A stretch of 64,000 nucleotides of DNA from Minwuia sp048007105 (GTDB taxonomy: Bacteria > Pseudomonadota > Alphaproteobacteria > Minwuiales > Minwuiaceae), in contig NZ_CP180352.1 in the NCBI RefSeq assembly GCF_048007105.1, forward strand, positions 248,001-312,000, given 5' to 3'. This document shows positions 1 through 9,022 of the stretch, one piece after another. A program made the position numbers and the translations under genes. The notes beneath the pieces are model-generated. The model was not told the DNA's origin, did no database searches, and saw only the letters and a list, made by a program, of their open reading frames with translations. The first letter of the stretch is position 1. Each line of letters begins with the position of its first letter.

Positions 1-816
1 GGCCTCGCCGGCCTCGCCTTTCATCGCCGCCTCGAAAAGGTTGAGCGACTGCATGCGGTCGACCAGGCCCAGCATCTCGCGGACGGTCGCCGTGTCAGCT
101 CTGCCCCCGCCATGGCCGATGGCCTGATCCAGCAGACTGAGCGAGTCGCGGACCGAGCCTTCCGCCGCGCGGGCGACGATCTGCAGCGCGCCCTCGTCGA
201 TCTCGGCACCCTCGGCCTTCGCCACGCGGTCCAGATGGGCGATCAGCTTGTCAGCAGGCACGCGTTTCAGATCGAAGCGCTGACAGCGCGACAGAACCGT
301 GACGGGCACCTTGCGGATCTCGGTGGTGGCGAAGATGAAGATGACGTGCTCCGGCGGCTCCTCCAGCGTCTTCAGCAGCGCGTTGAAGGAGCTCTTCGAG
401 AGCATGTGCACTTCGTCGATGATGTATATCTTCCGGCGCCCCTGCACGGGCAGATACGGCACGCCCTCCAGCAGTTCGCGCATGTCGTCGACGCCGGTGC
501 GGCTGGCGGCGTCCAGTTCCTGCACGTCGATGTGGCGCCCCTCGGCAATCTGGCGGCAGTCGATGCAGGTCCCGCAGGGGGTCATGGTCGGCTTGTCCGC
601 GCTCGAGCAGTTCAAAGCCTTGGCAATGATCCGGGCCGTGGTGGTCTTGCCGACGCCACGCACGCCCGTGAGCATGTAGCCGTGATGGATGCGGTCATGC
701 TCGATGGCGTTCGAGAGCGTGCGGACCAGCCCGTCCTGGCCGATCAGTTCGTCGAAATTCTGGGGACGGTATTTGCGGGCGAGGACCTGATAGGGCGCTG
801 GTTCGGCCTCGGTCAT
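1..816 (-). CDS. dnaX: DNA polymerase III subunit gamma/tau, 5' part (runs off the window start)
   Basis: The clamp-loader ATPase of the replicative polymerase. The visible 272 residues are the N-terminal AAA+ domain. It begins MTEAEPAPYQVLARKYRPQ, carries a Walker A motif (GVRGVGKTT), a four-cysteine zinc-binding region (NCSSADKPTMTPCGTCIDC), a DEVH Walker B-type motif (IIDEVHMLS) and the LSRCQRFD sensor region. The reading frame is open to the first base of the window, so the lid, collar and tau-specific parts lie outside. The start is the ATG at 816, preceded by GGGAG. The SRP RNA gene lies about 40 bases upstream on the same strand. Confidence 0.97.
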   Translation of the reverse strand, partial: MTEAEPAPYQVLARKYRPQNFDELIGQDGLVRTLSNAIEHDRIHHGYMLTGVRGVGKTTTARIIAKALNCSSADKPTMTPCGTCIDCRQIAEGRHIDVQELDAASRTGVDDMRELLEGVPYLPVQGRRKIYIIDEVHMLSKSSFNALLKTLEEPPEHVIFIFATTEIRKVPVTVLSRCQRFDLKRVPADKLIAHLDRVAKAEGAEIDEGALQIVARAAEGSVRDSLSLLDQAIGHGGGRADTATVREMLGLVDRMQSLNLFEAAMKGEAGEA

Positions 817-856
817 GGTCCCCGCTTCACTCCCGGTCGTTCGGAAATTGGAAGGT

Positions 857-952
857 GGAAGGCTGCCAGTGCGACCCGGACCGGATTCGTTACGGCTGCT
901 TCCTTCCGGACCTGACCGGGTTGGCGAGCGGTCCGTCCGCCGGCAACCTTCC
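857..952 (-). ncRNA. ffs: Signal recognition particle RNA, small bacterial (4.5S) type
   Basis: Read on the minus strand this is a 96-base RNA that opens with GGAAGG and closes with CCTTCC, so its ends pair. Its centre holds the conserved domain IV core GGTCAGGTCCGGAAGGAAGC, with the tetraloop and symmetric loop that bind Ffh. The arms on either side (TTGCCG/CGGCA-like, then CCGGAC-like) fold into one long hairpin as in other 4.5S RNAs. The RNA guides ribosomes making membrane proteins to FtsY at the inner membrane. Its place directly upstream of dnaX is common in alphaproteobacteria. The ends are set by the pairing and could be off by a few bases. Confidence 0.93.
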
Positions 953-958
953 GCCCCC

Positions 959-987
959 TATATCGCGCGGATGCCCCCCGATTTCAA
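959..987 (-). promoter_or_regulatory. Probable sigma-70 promoter of the SRP RNA
   Basis: On the minus strand TTGAAA (982-987) is followed after 17 bases by GATATA (959-964). Six bases then lead to the GGAAGG that opens the SRP RNA at 952. Spacing and start distance fit a housekeeping promoter. It lies entirely in the gap after the glutamate dehydrogenase gene. Confidence 0.6.
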
Positions 988-1009
988 GGCCGGATCGGAC
1001 CGCGCCGGT

Positions 1010-4000
1010 TCAGCCCGTCACCAGCCGCCCGATCTGGCGGTTCGCCAGCACCAGACGTCCGAGATCCACTGCACCGGCGGCGCGGATTTCGGTCATGGTC
1101 TGGTCGGCCCGCGCCAGTTCCCGGCCCTGTCCGGCGGAGAACATCTCCAGCGCCGCCGCCGGACCGTCCGCCCCGTCGGCGAAGGCCTGCACGACCAGTT
1201 GCCGCTGCTGGGCATAGCTGTCGTCCAGCAGCATCTGGATCGCCTGCCGCTCCCAGCCGTTCTCGGCCGACAGGCTGCTGGCCTGCGCCCTGAGCCAGTC
1301 GAGGCCGAGCCGGCTGCCAATGGCGAAATATGTCTCGGCGACCGTGGCAACCTCGCGGCCTGCGCTCTGTGCGGCGTGAACCACGTCCAGCGTGGAGGCC
1401 AGCGGCTGCAGCCCGGCGACGCGGGCGGCCAGATCACGGTCCACGCCCTGGGCGGTCAGCCCGTCGGCGCGCGTGGTCCAGGCGGCTGCATCCATCTCGC
1501 TCAGATAGCCCCGCAGATTGCCGCTGAGTTCCGCGATCGCCGGCTGGAATCGGGCGACCAGCGCCGGCCGGTCGACATCCGGCGCCTCGGCGCGGAGGAA
1601 CCACATCGACGCCCGCGACATCAGCTGCTGCACCATGACCAGCATCCGCGTCTGCACGGCGGCGTCGGCACGGTTGTCCAGCGCGTCGATGCCATCCCAG
1701 ACAGGCCCCAGATCGAAGATCTCGGCCACCGCCAGGGCGACACGGCCGACATCGGAGGCATCGACGCCGAGCTCGTCCTGGGCCAGCCGGGCAAAGGTCG
1801 GGCCGCAGCGGTTGACGATGAAGTTCGCGGCAATGGTGGCGATGATTTCCCGCCGTAGACGATGTTCTGCGATCTCCGCCGGGAATCGCTCCTGAAGCGC
1901 CTTCGGGAAGTAGCCACGCAGCGTCGCTTCCTGGCCCGGATCGTCGGGCAGGCCACCGGCCATCAACTCGGTCTTCAGTGTCATCTTGGCGTAGGAGAGC
2001 AGCACCGATATCTCGGGCCGCGTCAGGCCGCCCGTGCGCTCGGCGATCTCCTCGTCATCGGGCAGGAACTCGACCTGCCGGTTGAGCAGTCCTTCCTGTC
2101 CGAAGGACCGCATGAGGCGCTGCATCGGCCCCATCCCGTCGGCGCCGGACGCTTCGGCCAGGGTGATCGCCTGGCCCTGGATGTAGTTGTCCTCCAGCAC
2201 CAGTTCCGCGACCTCGTCCGTCATCTCGGCCAGCAGCGTGTCGCGCTGCTTGCGGGTCATGTCGCCGGCGCTCTCGACCGCGCCGAGCAGGATCTTAAGG
2301 TTGACCTCGTGGTCGGAGCAGTCGACGCCCGCCGAGTTGTCGACGAAGTCAGTGTTGCTGCGGCCGCCGCGCTGCGCGAACTCGACGCGGCCGAGCTGGG
2401 TGATGCCGAGATTGGCGCCCTCGCCCACCACCTTGACCCTGAGGTCCTCGCCATTGATGCGGATGGCGTCGTTGGCGCGGTCGCCGGCGTCGGCATTGGA
2501 TTCGTGATGCGCCTTCACATAGGTGCCGATCCCGCCGAACCAGAGCAGGTCGGCCGGCGCGCGCAGGATGGCCTGCAGCACCTGCTGCGGGGACATCTCG
2601 CCGGGCGGCACATCCAGCGCCGCCGCGGCCTCGGGCGTCAGTTCGACCTTCTTCGCGGAGCGCGGCACGATCATCGCGCCCTTGGACAGGACGCTCCGGT
2701 CGTAGTCCTCCCAGCTAGACCGGCCCAGCTCGAAGACGCGCTTGCGTTCGGCGAAGCTGGAGGCGGGGTCCGGATCCGGGTCGATGAAGATGTGACGGTG
2801 ATCGAAGGCCCCGACCAGCCGGATCTGCTCGGACAGCAGCATGCCGTTGCCGAAGACGTCGCCGGACATGTCGCCGACGCCGACCACGGTGAAGGGCTCC
2901 GTCTGGATATCGGTGCCCATCTCGCGGAAATGGCGCTTCACGCATTCCCAGGCGCCGCGGGCGGTGATGCCCATGCCCTTGTGGTCGTAGCCGGCCGCGC
3001 CGCCGGAGGCGAAGGCGTCGCCCAGCCAGAAGCCGTAGTCGATGGCGACCTGGTTGGCATAGTCGGAGAAGGTCGCCGTGCCCTTGTCGGCGGCCACGAC
3101 GAGATACGGATCGTCGCCATCGCGCCGCACCACGTTCGTCGGCGGCACGATATCGCCCTCGACGATGTTGTCGGTAACGTCGAGCAGACCGGAGATGAAG
3201 CCGCGATAACAGGCGATGCCTTCGGCCATCACCGCCTCGCGCCCGCCATCTGCCGGCGGCCGCTTCGGCACGAAGCCGCCCTTCGACCCGACCGGCACGA
3301 TGACGGAGTTCTTCACCATCTGCGCCTTCACAAGGCCCAGCACCTCGGTACGGAAGTCCTCACGCCGGTCCGACCAGCGCAGGCCGCCGCGGGCCACCGG
3401 GCCGCCGCGCAGATGCACGCCCTCGAAGCGCGGCGAATAGACGAAGATCTCCTTGTGCGGCCGCGGCAGCGGCAGATCGGTCAGCGCCTGCGAATCGAAC
3501 TTCAGCGAGACATAGGGATTGCCGTCCGCATCCGTGCGGTTCTGGAAATAGTTGGTCCGGAGCGTCGACTGCACCGCGTTGAGGTAACGCCGCAGAATGC
3601 GGTCCTCGTCCAGACTGCTGACCTCTTCCAGCATCACCTTCACGGACTCGACCAGCGTCTCGGCGGTCTCCTCGCCGCCGCCGTTCTCCGGGTCCAGCAG
3701 GCAGAAGAACAGCTCCAGGATAAGGCTCGTGATCTCGCTGTTCCGGGCCAGGGTCTCTTCGATGTATTCCTGACTGAAGCCGATCCCGGCCTGACGCAGA
3801 TACTTGCAGTAGGCCCGCAGCAGCACGACCTCGCCCGGCTTCAGCCCCTCGGCGACGATCAGACCGTTGAAGCCGTCATTCTCCATCTCGCCGGCGAAGA
3901 TCTTCACGAAGCCGGTTTCGAAGGCCGGCTTCACCTCGGCCATGTCGAGCACGCGCCCGTCGCGGGTCTCCATCTCGAAATCGTGGATCCAGCACATCGG

Positions 4001-5812
4001 CTCGACCGGATCGCCGACCGGATAGGTCTGCTCGGCCAGCACGCGCAGGCCCATGTTCTCCAGCATCGGCAGCACGTCGGACAGCGCCAGTGCCGGGCCC
4101 TTGCGGAACAGCTTCAGCCGCAGGACCGTCTCCTCGTCCTCCAGCATGCGGTAGATGTTCAGCCCCGGCAGAGCGCCCCTGTCGGCCTCGATGTGATCGA
4201 TGTCGATCGCGCCCATGGCAGCCGGAAAGGTCTCGCGATAGGCGGCCGAGAAGGCCCGGCCATAGCGGCGGAACAGGGCCGCGCCCTTTTCCTCGCCATG
4301 CGCGCCTTCCAGCGTCTCGCCGAGTTCGTCTTCCCAGGACCGTGCGGCGGCGACCAGCCGGGCTTCCAGCTCGCCGACATCGACGTCTCGGGCCGTGGGC
4401 GAACCGCCGACGATGATGTGCAGCCGCGCCAGCGCGAGGTCGCCGATCTGGGTGTAGAAGGCGGAGATGCGGCCGCCCAGTTCCTCGGCGAGTATCTTCT
4501 CGAAGATCCGGCGCAGTTCGGAATCGTATCGCTCCCGCGGCACGAAGACGAGGCAGGAGAAGAACCGCTCGAAGCGGTCGCGGCGGACGAACAGCTTGAT
4601 CCGCGGCCGGTCGAACAGGCCGAGAATGCCCATCGCCGTGCGGTAGAGTTCGTCTTCGGGAATCTGGAACAGTTCGTCGCGCGGGAAGGTCTCCAGCACG
4701 TTGACCAGCGCCTTGCCGGCATGGCCGCGCGGATCGAAGCCCGACCGCTCGAGGACCTTGGTCGCCTTCCGCCGCAGATAGGGGATGTCCCGCGGCGTGC
4801 GGTTGTACGCGGCCGAGGTGAACAGGCCGACGAAGCGCCGCTCCCCGATGACCTCGCCCTTCTCGTTGAAGCGCTTGATGCCGATATAGTCGAGATGCAC
4901 CGGACGGTGGACGGTCGAGCGCTTGTTGGCCTTGGTGACGATGATCAGTTCCGGCTTGCTGAGGAACTCCCGCACTTCGGGAGACAGGGCAGGTTCCCCG
5001 CTGGACCGCTCCATCACCCGGCGGGCGGGGCTGCGCAGCAGGCCGAGGCCCGAATCCGGCACGATCTCCAGACGCTCGCTGTCGACGCTGGCGAGATAGT
5101 CGTATTCGCGGTAGCCGAGGAAGGTGAAGTGGTTGTCGATCATCCACTCCAGCAGGGCCCGGCCTTCGGCGACGTCCTCGACCGGCAGCGGCGGCGGATC
5201 GGAATCGAGATCGGCGACCAGTTGTTTCGCGGTCTCCAGCATCTGCGGCCAGTCCTCGACCGCGCTTCGGACGTCGCGCATGACCGCGTTGATGGCGTGC
5301 TCCATGGCCGCCAGGTCCTCGGCGCCGGTATGGGTCGAGAACTCGATCTGGATCACCGACTCGCGCGCGCCCTCCTCGCCGGTATCGAGGCAATCAAGCA
5401 GCTCACCCCCTTCGCCGCGGCGCAGCCGCACCACGGGATGCAGCAACTGGTAGATCTGGCCGTCGAAAGGGTTCAGGGCGGCGACGACGGAATCGACGAT
5501 GAACGGCATGTCGTCGGTCACCGTCTCGATCACCGTGTGCGGCGTCGTCCAGCCATGCGTGTCCAGCTTGGGATTGTAGACCCGGACCCGATGTTCCCCG
5601 GGTTTGCGGGTCCTGGCCAGCTTCCACAGCGAGAGCAGCGCGCCGTAGGTCTGTTCGGGCGTCCGGTCGATGGCGTCGTCGGCCGACACATCACGCAACA
5701 CCTGCGCGGCAAATCGGGCGAGCGCCTTCTCCTCGTCGGCGCCGAGACGTTCGTGACAGATTTCCTGCACGTCCCGGATCAGGTGTTCGCTGGGTTCGGT
5801 TCGGGCATCCAT
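1010..5812 (-). CDS. NAD-specific glutamate dehydrogenase, large (about 180 kDa) class
   Basis: Catabolic NAD-dependent enzyme that oxidises glutamate to 2-oxoglutarate and ammonia. At 1600 residues it matches the large class (GdhB of Pseudomonas, GDH of Caulobacter). The long N-terminal half has ACT-like regulatory segments (for example TDDMPFIVDSVVAAL near residue 95). The catalytic core follows: GGLRWSDRREDFRTEVLGL, then the substrate-lysine loop VPVGSKGGFVPKR around residue 840, and the dinucleotide-binding region with GVGDMSGDVFGNGML. The C-terminal helical extension is intact. The start is the ATG at 5812. It is divergent from the NADP-type gdhA across a 291-base gap, so the opposed catabolic and anabolic enzymes sit back to back. 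Confidence 0.97.
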   Translation of the reverse strand: MDARTEPSEHLIRDVQEICHERLGADEEKALARFAAQVLRDVSADDAIDRTPEQTYGALLSLWKLARTRKPGEHRVRVYNPKLDTHGWTTPHTVIETVTDDMPFIVDSVVAALNPFDGQIYQLLHPVVRLRRGEGGELLDCLDTGEEGARESVIQIEFSTHTGAEDLAAMEHAINAVMRDVRSAVEDWPQMLETAKQLVADLDSDPPPLPVEDVAEGRALLEWMIDNHFTFLGYREYDYLASVDSERLEIVPDSGLGLLRSPARRVMERSSGEPALSPEVREFLSKPELIIVTKANKRSTVHRPVHLDYIGIKRFNEKGEVIGERRFVGLFTSAAYNRTPRDIPYLRRKATKVLERSGFDPRGHAGKALVNVLETFPRDELFQIPEDELYRTAMGILGLFDRPRIKLFVRRDRFERFFSCLVFVPRERYDSELRRIFEKILAEELGGRISAFYTQIGDLALARLHIIVGGSPTARDVDVGELEARLVAAARSWEDELGETLEGAHGEEKGAALFRRYGRAFSAAYRETFPAAMGAIDIDHIEADRGALPGLNIYRMLEDEETVLRLKLFRKGPALALSDVLPMLENMGLRVLAEQTYPVGDPVEPMCWIHDFEMETRDGRVLDMAEVKPAFETGFVKIFAGEMENDGFNGLIVAEGLKPGEVVLLRAYCKYLRQAGIGFSQEYIEETLARNSEITSLILELFFCLLDPENGGGEETAETLVESVKVMLEEVSSLDEDRILRRYLNAVQSTLRTNYFQNRTDADGNPYVSLKFDSQALTDLPLPRPHKEIFVYSPRFEGVHLRGGPVARGGLRWSDRREDFRTEVLGLVKAQMVKNSVIVPVGSKGGFVPKRPPADGGREAVMAEGIACYRGFISGLLDVTDNIVEGDIVPPTNVVRRDGDDPYLVVAADKGTATFSDYANQVAIDYGFWLGDAFASGGAAGYDHKGMGITARGAWECVKRHFREMGTDIQTEPFTVVGVGDMSGDVFGNGMLLSEQIRLVGAFDHRHIFIDPDPDPASSFAERKRVFELGRSSWEDYDRSVLSKGAMIVPRSAKKVELTPEAAAALDVPPGEMSPQQVLQAILRAPADLLWFGGIGTYVKAHHESNADAGDRANDAIRINGEDLRVKVVGEGANLGITQLGRVEFAQRGGRSNTDFVDNSAGVDCSDHEVNLKILLGAVESAGDMTRKQRDTLLAEMTDEVAELVLEDNYIQGQAITLAEASGADGMGPMQRLMRSFGQEGLLNRQVEFLPDDEEIAERTGGLTRPEISVLLSYAKMTLKTELMAGGLPDDPGQEATLRGYFPKALQERFPAEIAEHRLRREIIATIAANFIVNRCGPTFARLAQDELGVDASDVGRVALAVAEIFDLGPVWDGIDALDNRADAAVQTRMLVMVQQLMSRASMWFLRAEAPDVDRPALVARFQPAIAELSGNLRGYLSEMDAAAWTTRADGLTAQGVDRDLAARVAGLQPLASTLDVVHAAQSAGREVATVAETYFAIGSRLGLDWLRAQASSLSAENGWERQAIQMLLDDSYAQQRQLVVQAFADGADGPAAALEMFSAGQGRELARADQTMTEIRAAGAVDLGRLVLANRQIGRLVTG

Positions 5813-5960
5813 GTGGCCACTCCCGTCGTGTTCGATTCCGGGCGCGGCGCAACACGCCCGACCCGATTATGCACGTAATTACTTCGGTTTGGCGAACCAT
5901 TCCCGAGACGCGTTTCTGCAGCGCTTGTAAGTAAAAACTGGCAACCGTCACACGAAGATA

Positions 5961-5979
5961 GGTTGACCCCGGGGTCACC
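5961..5979. promoter_or_regulatory. Palindrome in the divergent glutamate dehydrogenase gap
   Basis: GGTTGACCCCGGGGTCACC is a near-perfect 19-base inverted repeat, with one mismatched pair. It lies about 150 bases from the large GDH start and 125 bases from the gdhA start. The position suits an operator or activator site acting on one or both genes. The binding protein cannot be read from the sequence. Confidence 0.35.
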
Positions 5980-6103
5980 TGAGGGAACACTCTGAAACGG
6001 GTGAACGTGCAGACGAGGGGGGAGCCGGGACTGTCATGGTCCTGACGCACGACCTCAATAATGCACGACATCGTCGATTAATCTGAGGAGGGGGCCTGGA
6101 ACA

Positions 6104-7462
6104 ATGGCGTCGGCGAACGAGCAACTGAATCAATTCATGGAAGGCCTGGAGAAGCGGAATCCGGGCGAACCCGAGTTTCACCAGGCGGTGATGGAGGTCG
6201 CTGCGACCATCATCCCGTTCCTGGACAACAACCCGAAGTACCGGGAAATGCAGATCCTGGAGCGCATGGCCGAGCCGGACCGTGTCGTCTCCTTCCGCGT
6301 CTGCTGGCAGGATGACGAGGGCAACATCCGCGTCAACCGCGGTCACCGCGTGCAGATGAACAACGCGATCGGCCCCTACAAGGGCGGTCTGCGGTTCCAT
6401 CCGTCGGTGAACACGTCGGTCCTGAAGTTCCTGGCCTTCGAGCAGACCTTCAAGAACAGCCTGACCGGTCTGCCGATGGGCGCGGGCAAGGGTGGCGCGA
6501 ACTTCAACCCGAAGGGCAAGTCCACCAACGAGATCATGCGCTTCTGCCAGTCGTTCATGACCGAGCTCTACCGCCACATCGGCGCGGACGTTGACGTCCC
6601 GGCCGGTGATATCGGCGTGGGCGGCCGCGAGATCGGCTACATGTTCGGCCAGTTCAAGCGCATCACCAACTCCTTCGAGGGCGTGCTGACCGGCAAGGGC
6701 CTGGAGTTCGGCGGTTCGCTGGTCCGCACCGAGGCCACCGGCTACGGCGCTGTCTACTTCCTGCAGAACATGATGAAGGCGGCCGGCAAGGACGTCGAGG
6801 GCATGACTGCGGTCGTTTCCGGTTCCGGCAACGTTGCCACCCATGCCGCCGAGAAGCTGATGCAGCTCGGTGCGCGGCCGGTGACGCTGTCCGACTCCGG
6901 CGGCTTCATCCATGATCCGGAAGGCTTCACTCAGGAGAAGCTGAACTGGATCAAGGATCTGAAGAACAACCGCCGCGGCCGTATCAGCGAGTATTGCGAT
7001 CACTTCACTGGCGCAACCTTCCATGAGGGCAAGCAGCCCTGGAATGTCCCCTGCCAGATCGCGATGCCCTGCGCGACCCAGAACGAGATCGACATCAACG
7101 ATGCCAAGGCCCTGATCGCCAACGGGATCGTGGCCGTCTCCGAAGGCGCGAACATGCCGACCTCGAATGAAGGCGTCGACGCCTTCCTGGACGCGAAGGT
7201 CATCTTCGGCCCGGCCAAGGCGGCGAATGCCGGCGGCGTCGCGGTCTCGGGCCTGGAAATGAGCCAGAACTCGGCCCGTATCTCCTGGGGCGTGGAACAG
7301 CTGCAGGAGCAGCTGCGCCAGATCATGGAAGACATCCATGGCCGCTGCGAGCGCTACGGCAAGGACTATGGCCGCGAGGGCATGACCGACTACGTGGCTG
7401 GCGCCAACATCGCCGGCTTCGCCAAGGTCGCCGACGGCATGATGGCTTTCGGCGTGGTCTGA
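6104..7462 (+). CDS. gdhA: NADP-specific glutamate dehydrogenase
   Basis: Makes glutamate from 2-oxoglutarate and ammonium with NADPH. The 452-residue length is that of the hexameric small class. Family motifs are intact: MNNAIGPYKGGLRFHPSVN with the substrate-binding lysine, the catalytic LPMGAGKGGANFNPKGKS near residue 128, DVPAGDIGVGGREIGYMFG, and the dinucleotide fold VVSGSGNVATHAAEKL. The start is the ATG at 6104, behind GAGGAGGGGG. A strong hairpin terminator follows 30 bases after the stop, so it is probably monocistronic. The opposite strand carries the NAD-dependent catabolic enzyme, which suggests reciprocal control by nitrogen status. Confidence 0.97.
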   Translation: MASANEQLNQFMEGLEKRNPGEPEFHQAVMEVAATIIPFLDNNPKYREMQILERMAEPDRVVSFRVCWQDDEGNIRVNRGHRVQMNNAIGPYKGGLRFHPSVNTSVLKFLAFEQTFKNSLTGLPMGAGKGGANFNPKGKSTNEIMRFCQSFMTELYRHIGADVDVPAGDIGVGGREIGYMFGQFKRITNSFEGVLTGKGLEFGGSLVRTEATGYGAVYFLQNMMKAAGKDVEGMTAVVSGSGNVATHAAEKLMQLGARPVTLSDSGGFIHDPEGFTQEKLNWIKDLKNNRRGRISEYCDHFTGATFHEGKQPWNVPCQIAMPCATQNEIDINDAKALIANGIVAVSEGANMPTSNEGVDAFLDAKVIFGPAKAANAGGVAVSGLEMSQNSARISWGVEQLQEQLRQIMEDIHGRCERYGKDYGREGMTDYVAGANIAGFAKVADGMMAFGVV

Positions 7463-7491
7463 TCCACACCGTTACCACCTCTAACGCGAGG

Positions 7492-7524
7492 CGCCCGGTC
7501 TTCCTCTGGAAGGCCGGGCGTTTG
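7492..7524 (+). terminator. Rho-independent terminator of gdhA
   Basis: CGCCCGG-T-CTTCC pairs with GGAAG-G-CCGGGCG over about 12 bases with a three-base loop and one mismatch. A TTT then starts a short T-rich tail (TTTGCGTT). It lies between the gdhA stop and the start of the cyclase gene. Confidence 0.75.
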
Positions 7525-7540
7525 CGTTCATATTGAACCG

Positions 7541-9022
7541 ATGCGCCCGTTTACACGTTACGCCCTGACGCTGTCGGTTCCCGCCGGAATCGACATGTTC
7601 GGCAATGCGGTGTTCTCGATCCTGACGCGGGAGCCGGGCTACTTCTTCTGGACCCAGGCCTATGACGGGATCTTCCTGATCGGCCTGAACATCGCCCTGG
7701 CGCGGCACTTCGTCTGGCGGCCCGTCGGGGCGTTGCTGGACGGTGACGACAGCGAGGCGAACCGCGCCGCCCTGAACCGGCTGGCCAGCCGCAGCGCCAT
7801 CTGGATCGGGCTCTTCTTCATCCTGCTGCATCCGATCGGCTTCTTTCTCAGCCCGATCGCCGGCACCTATGGCGGCGACTTCGCCCTGCCGCTGGACTAT
7901 GTCTATTTCATCTCGACGGTGATTTCGGCAACCTCGGCCTATCTCGTCTTCTATTTGACCAGCGGGCAGGTCACCCAGATCAAGCTGGACCTGTTCCGGC
8001 GGAACGGCGTCATCATTCCCGCCGCCGGCGCCCGTATCCGCAACCGTATCGTCATGGCCGTCGGGCTGATCGCGATCATGCCGCTGCTGATCCTGGCCAT
8101 GGAGCTGTTCTGGTTCACCCGCTATCGCGACCAGGGGCTGGATCTGCCGCTGGAGGACGCGTTGCTGATCGATTTCATCGTCTCCGGCGTGCTGATCGTA
8201 CTGACCCTGACCTTCCTGCCGCGCACCATCACCCGGCCGATCGAGTTGCTGAACACCGCCGTCGAACGGGTCGCGGCGGGCGATCTCTCGACCCGTTCGC
8301 CGGTCACCTCCGACGACGAGATCGGCCTGGTGACCACCCGCTTCAACGCCATGGTGGAAGGGCTGGCAGAACGTCAGGCCATCCGCGAGACCTTCGGCAA
8401 GTATGTGCCCGAGGCGGTGGCCGAGCGTCTGATCCGGGACCCGTCGGTGACCGAGGGGGAGGAGCGGACCGCGACGATCCTGTTCACCGACATCTCGGGT
8501 TTCACAGGCATTTCCGAGCGCCTGACCCCGGCCCAGACCATTGCCATGCTGAACGACTATTTCGAGGTCGTGCTGGAGCCCATCCAGTCGCGCCACGGCA
8601 CGGTCAACGCCTTCATCGGCGATGCCGTCTTCGCCAGCTTCAATGTTCCGGTACCGGACACCGACCATGCCGCGACGGCCATCGCGGCAGCGCTGGAAAT
8701 CCAGGAGCGTCTGAAGGACCGGCTGTTCGGCCCCGACCGCGACATCCGGCTGGAAACCCGCATCGGCATCAACACCGGTCCCGTCGCAGCGGGTGCGGTC
8801 GGCGCGGGCGGACGGCTCGGCTACACCATCCTGGGCGACGCGGTGAACATCGCCGCGCGGCTGGAGGCGCTGGTGAAGGAACGCGGCGGACCGGTGCTTG
8901 TCAGCGGCGAGACCATGCGCGCGGCGGGCGGCCGCTTCCGTTTCGAGAAGGTCGGCGACGAGACCATGCGCGGCCGCGCCCACACGACCGAGGTCTGGCG
9001 GGTCGGCGGCGCGTCAGGCTGA
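7541..9022 (+). CDS. Membrane-anchored class III adenylate/guanylate cyclase with HAMP domain
   Basis: Converts ATP (or GTP) to a cyclic nucleotide in response to a membrane or extracytoplasmic signal. The N-terminal 225 residues contain several hydrophobic segments (around residues 40-57, 86-108, 124-145, 168-190 and 205-225). A HAMP linker follows (RTITRPIELLNTAVERVAAGDLS, about 228-285). The C-terminal cyclase domain begins near 308 with LFTDISGFTGISERL, which holds the first metal aspartate. It continues with AFIGDAVFASFNVP for the second metal site and GYTILGDAVNIAARLEAL. The fold is complete at 493 residues. Substrate choice cannot be settled by eye; adenylate is more usual. The gene converges on the MFS transporter gene and overlaps its end by nine bases. 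Confidence 0.9.
   Translation: MRPFTRYALTLSVPAGIDMFGNAVFSILTREPGYFFWTQAYDGIFLIGLNIALARHFVWRPVGALLDGDDSEANRAALNRLASRSAIWIGLFFILLHPIGFFLSPIAGTYGGDFALPLDYVYFISTVISATSAYLVFYLTSGQVTQIKLDLFRRNGVIIPAAGARIRNRIVMAVGLIAIMPLLILAMELFWFTRYRDQGLDLPLEDALLIDFIVSGVLIVLTLTFLPRTITRPIELLNTAVERVAAGDLSTRSPVTSDDEIGLVTTRFNAMVEGLAERQAIRETFGKYVPEAVAERLIRDPSVTEGEERTATILFTDISGFTGISERLTPAQTIAMLNDYFEVVLEPIQSRHGTVNAFIGDAVFASFNVPVPDTDHAATAIAAALEIQERLKDRLFGPDRDIRLETRIGINTGPVAAGAVGAGGRLGYTILGDAVNIAARLEALVKERGGPVLVSGETMRAAGGRFRFEKVGDETMRGRAHTTEVWRVGGASG

Noticed and set aside
1862..5878. A 1338-codon open frame on the plus strand opposite the large GDH
   Set aside because: It is a GC-rich mirror of the GDH gene: histidine, arginine, aspartate and valine dominate, no family motifs appear, and the opposite strand encodes an intact conserved enzyme throughout.
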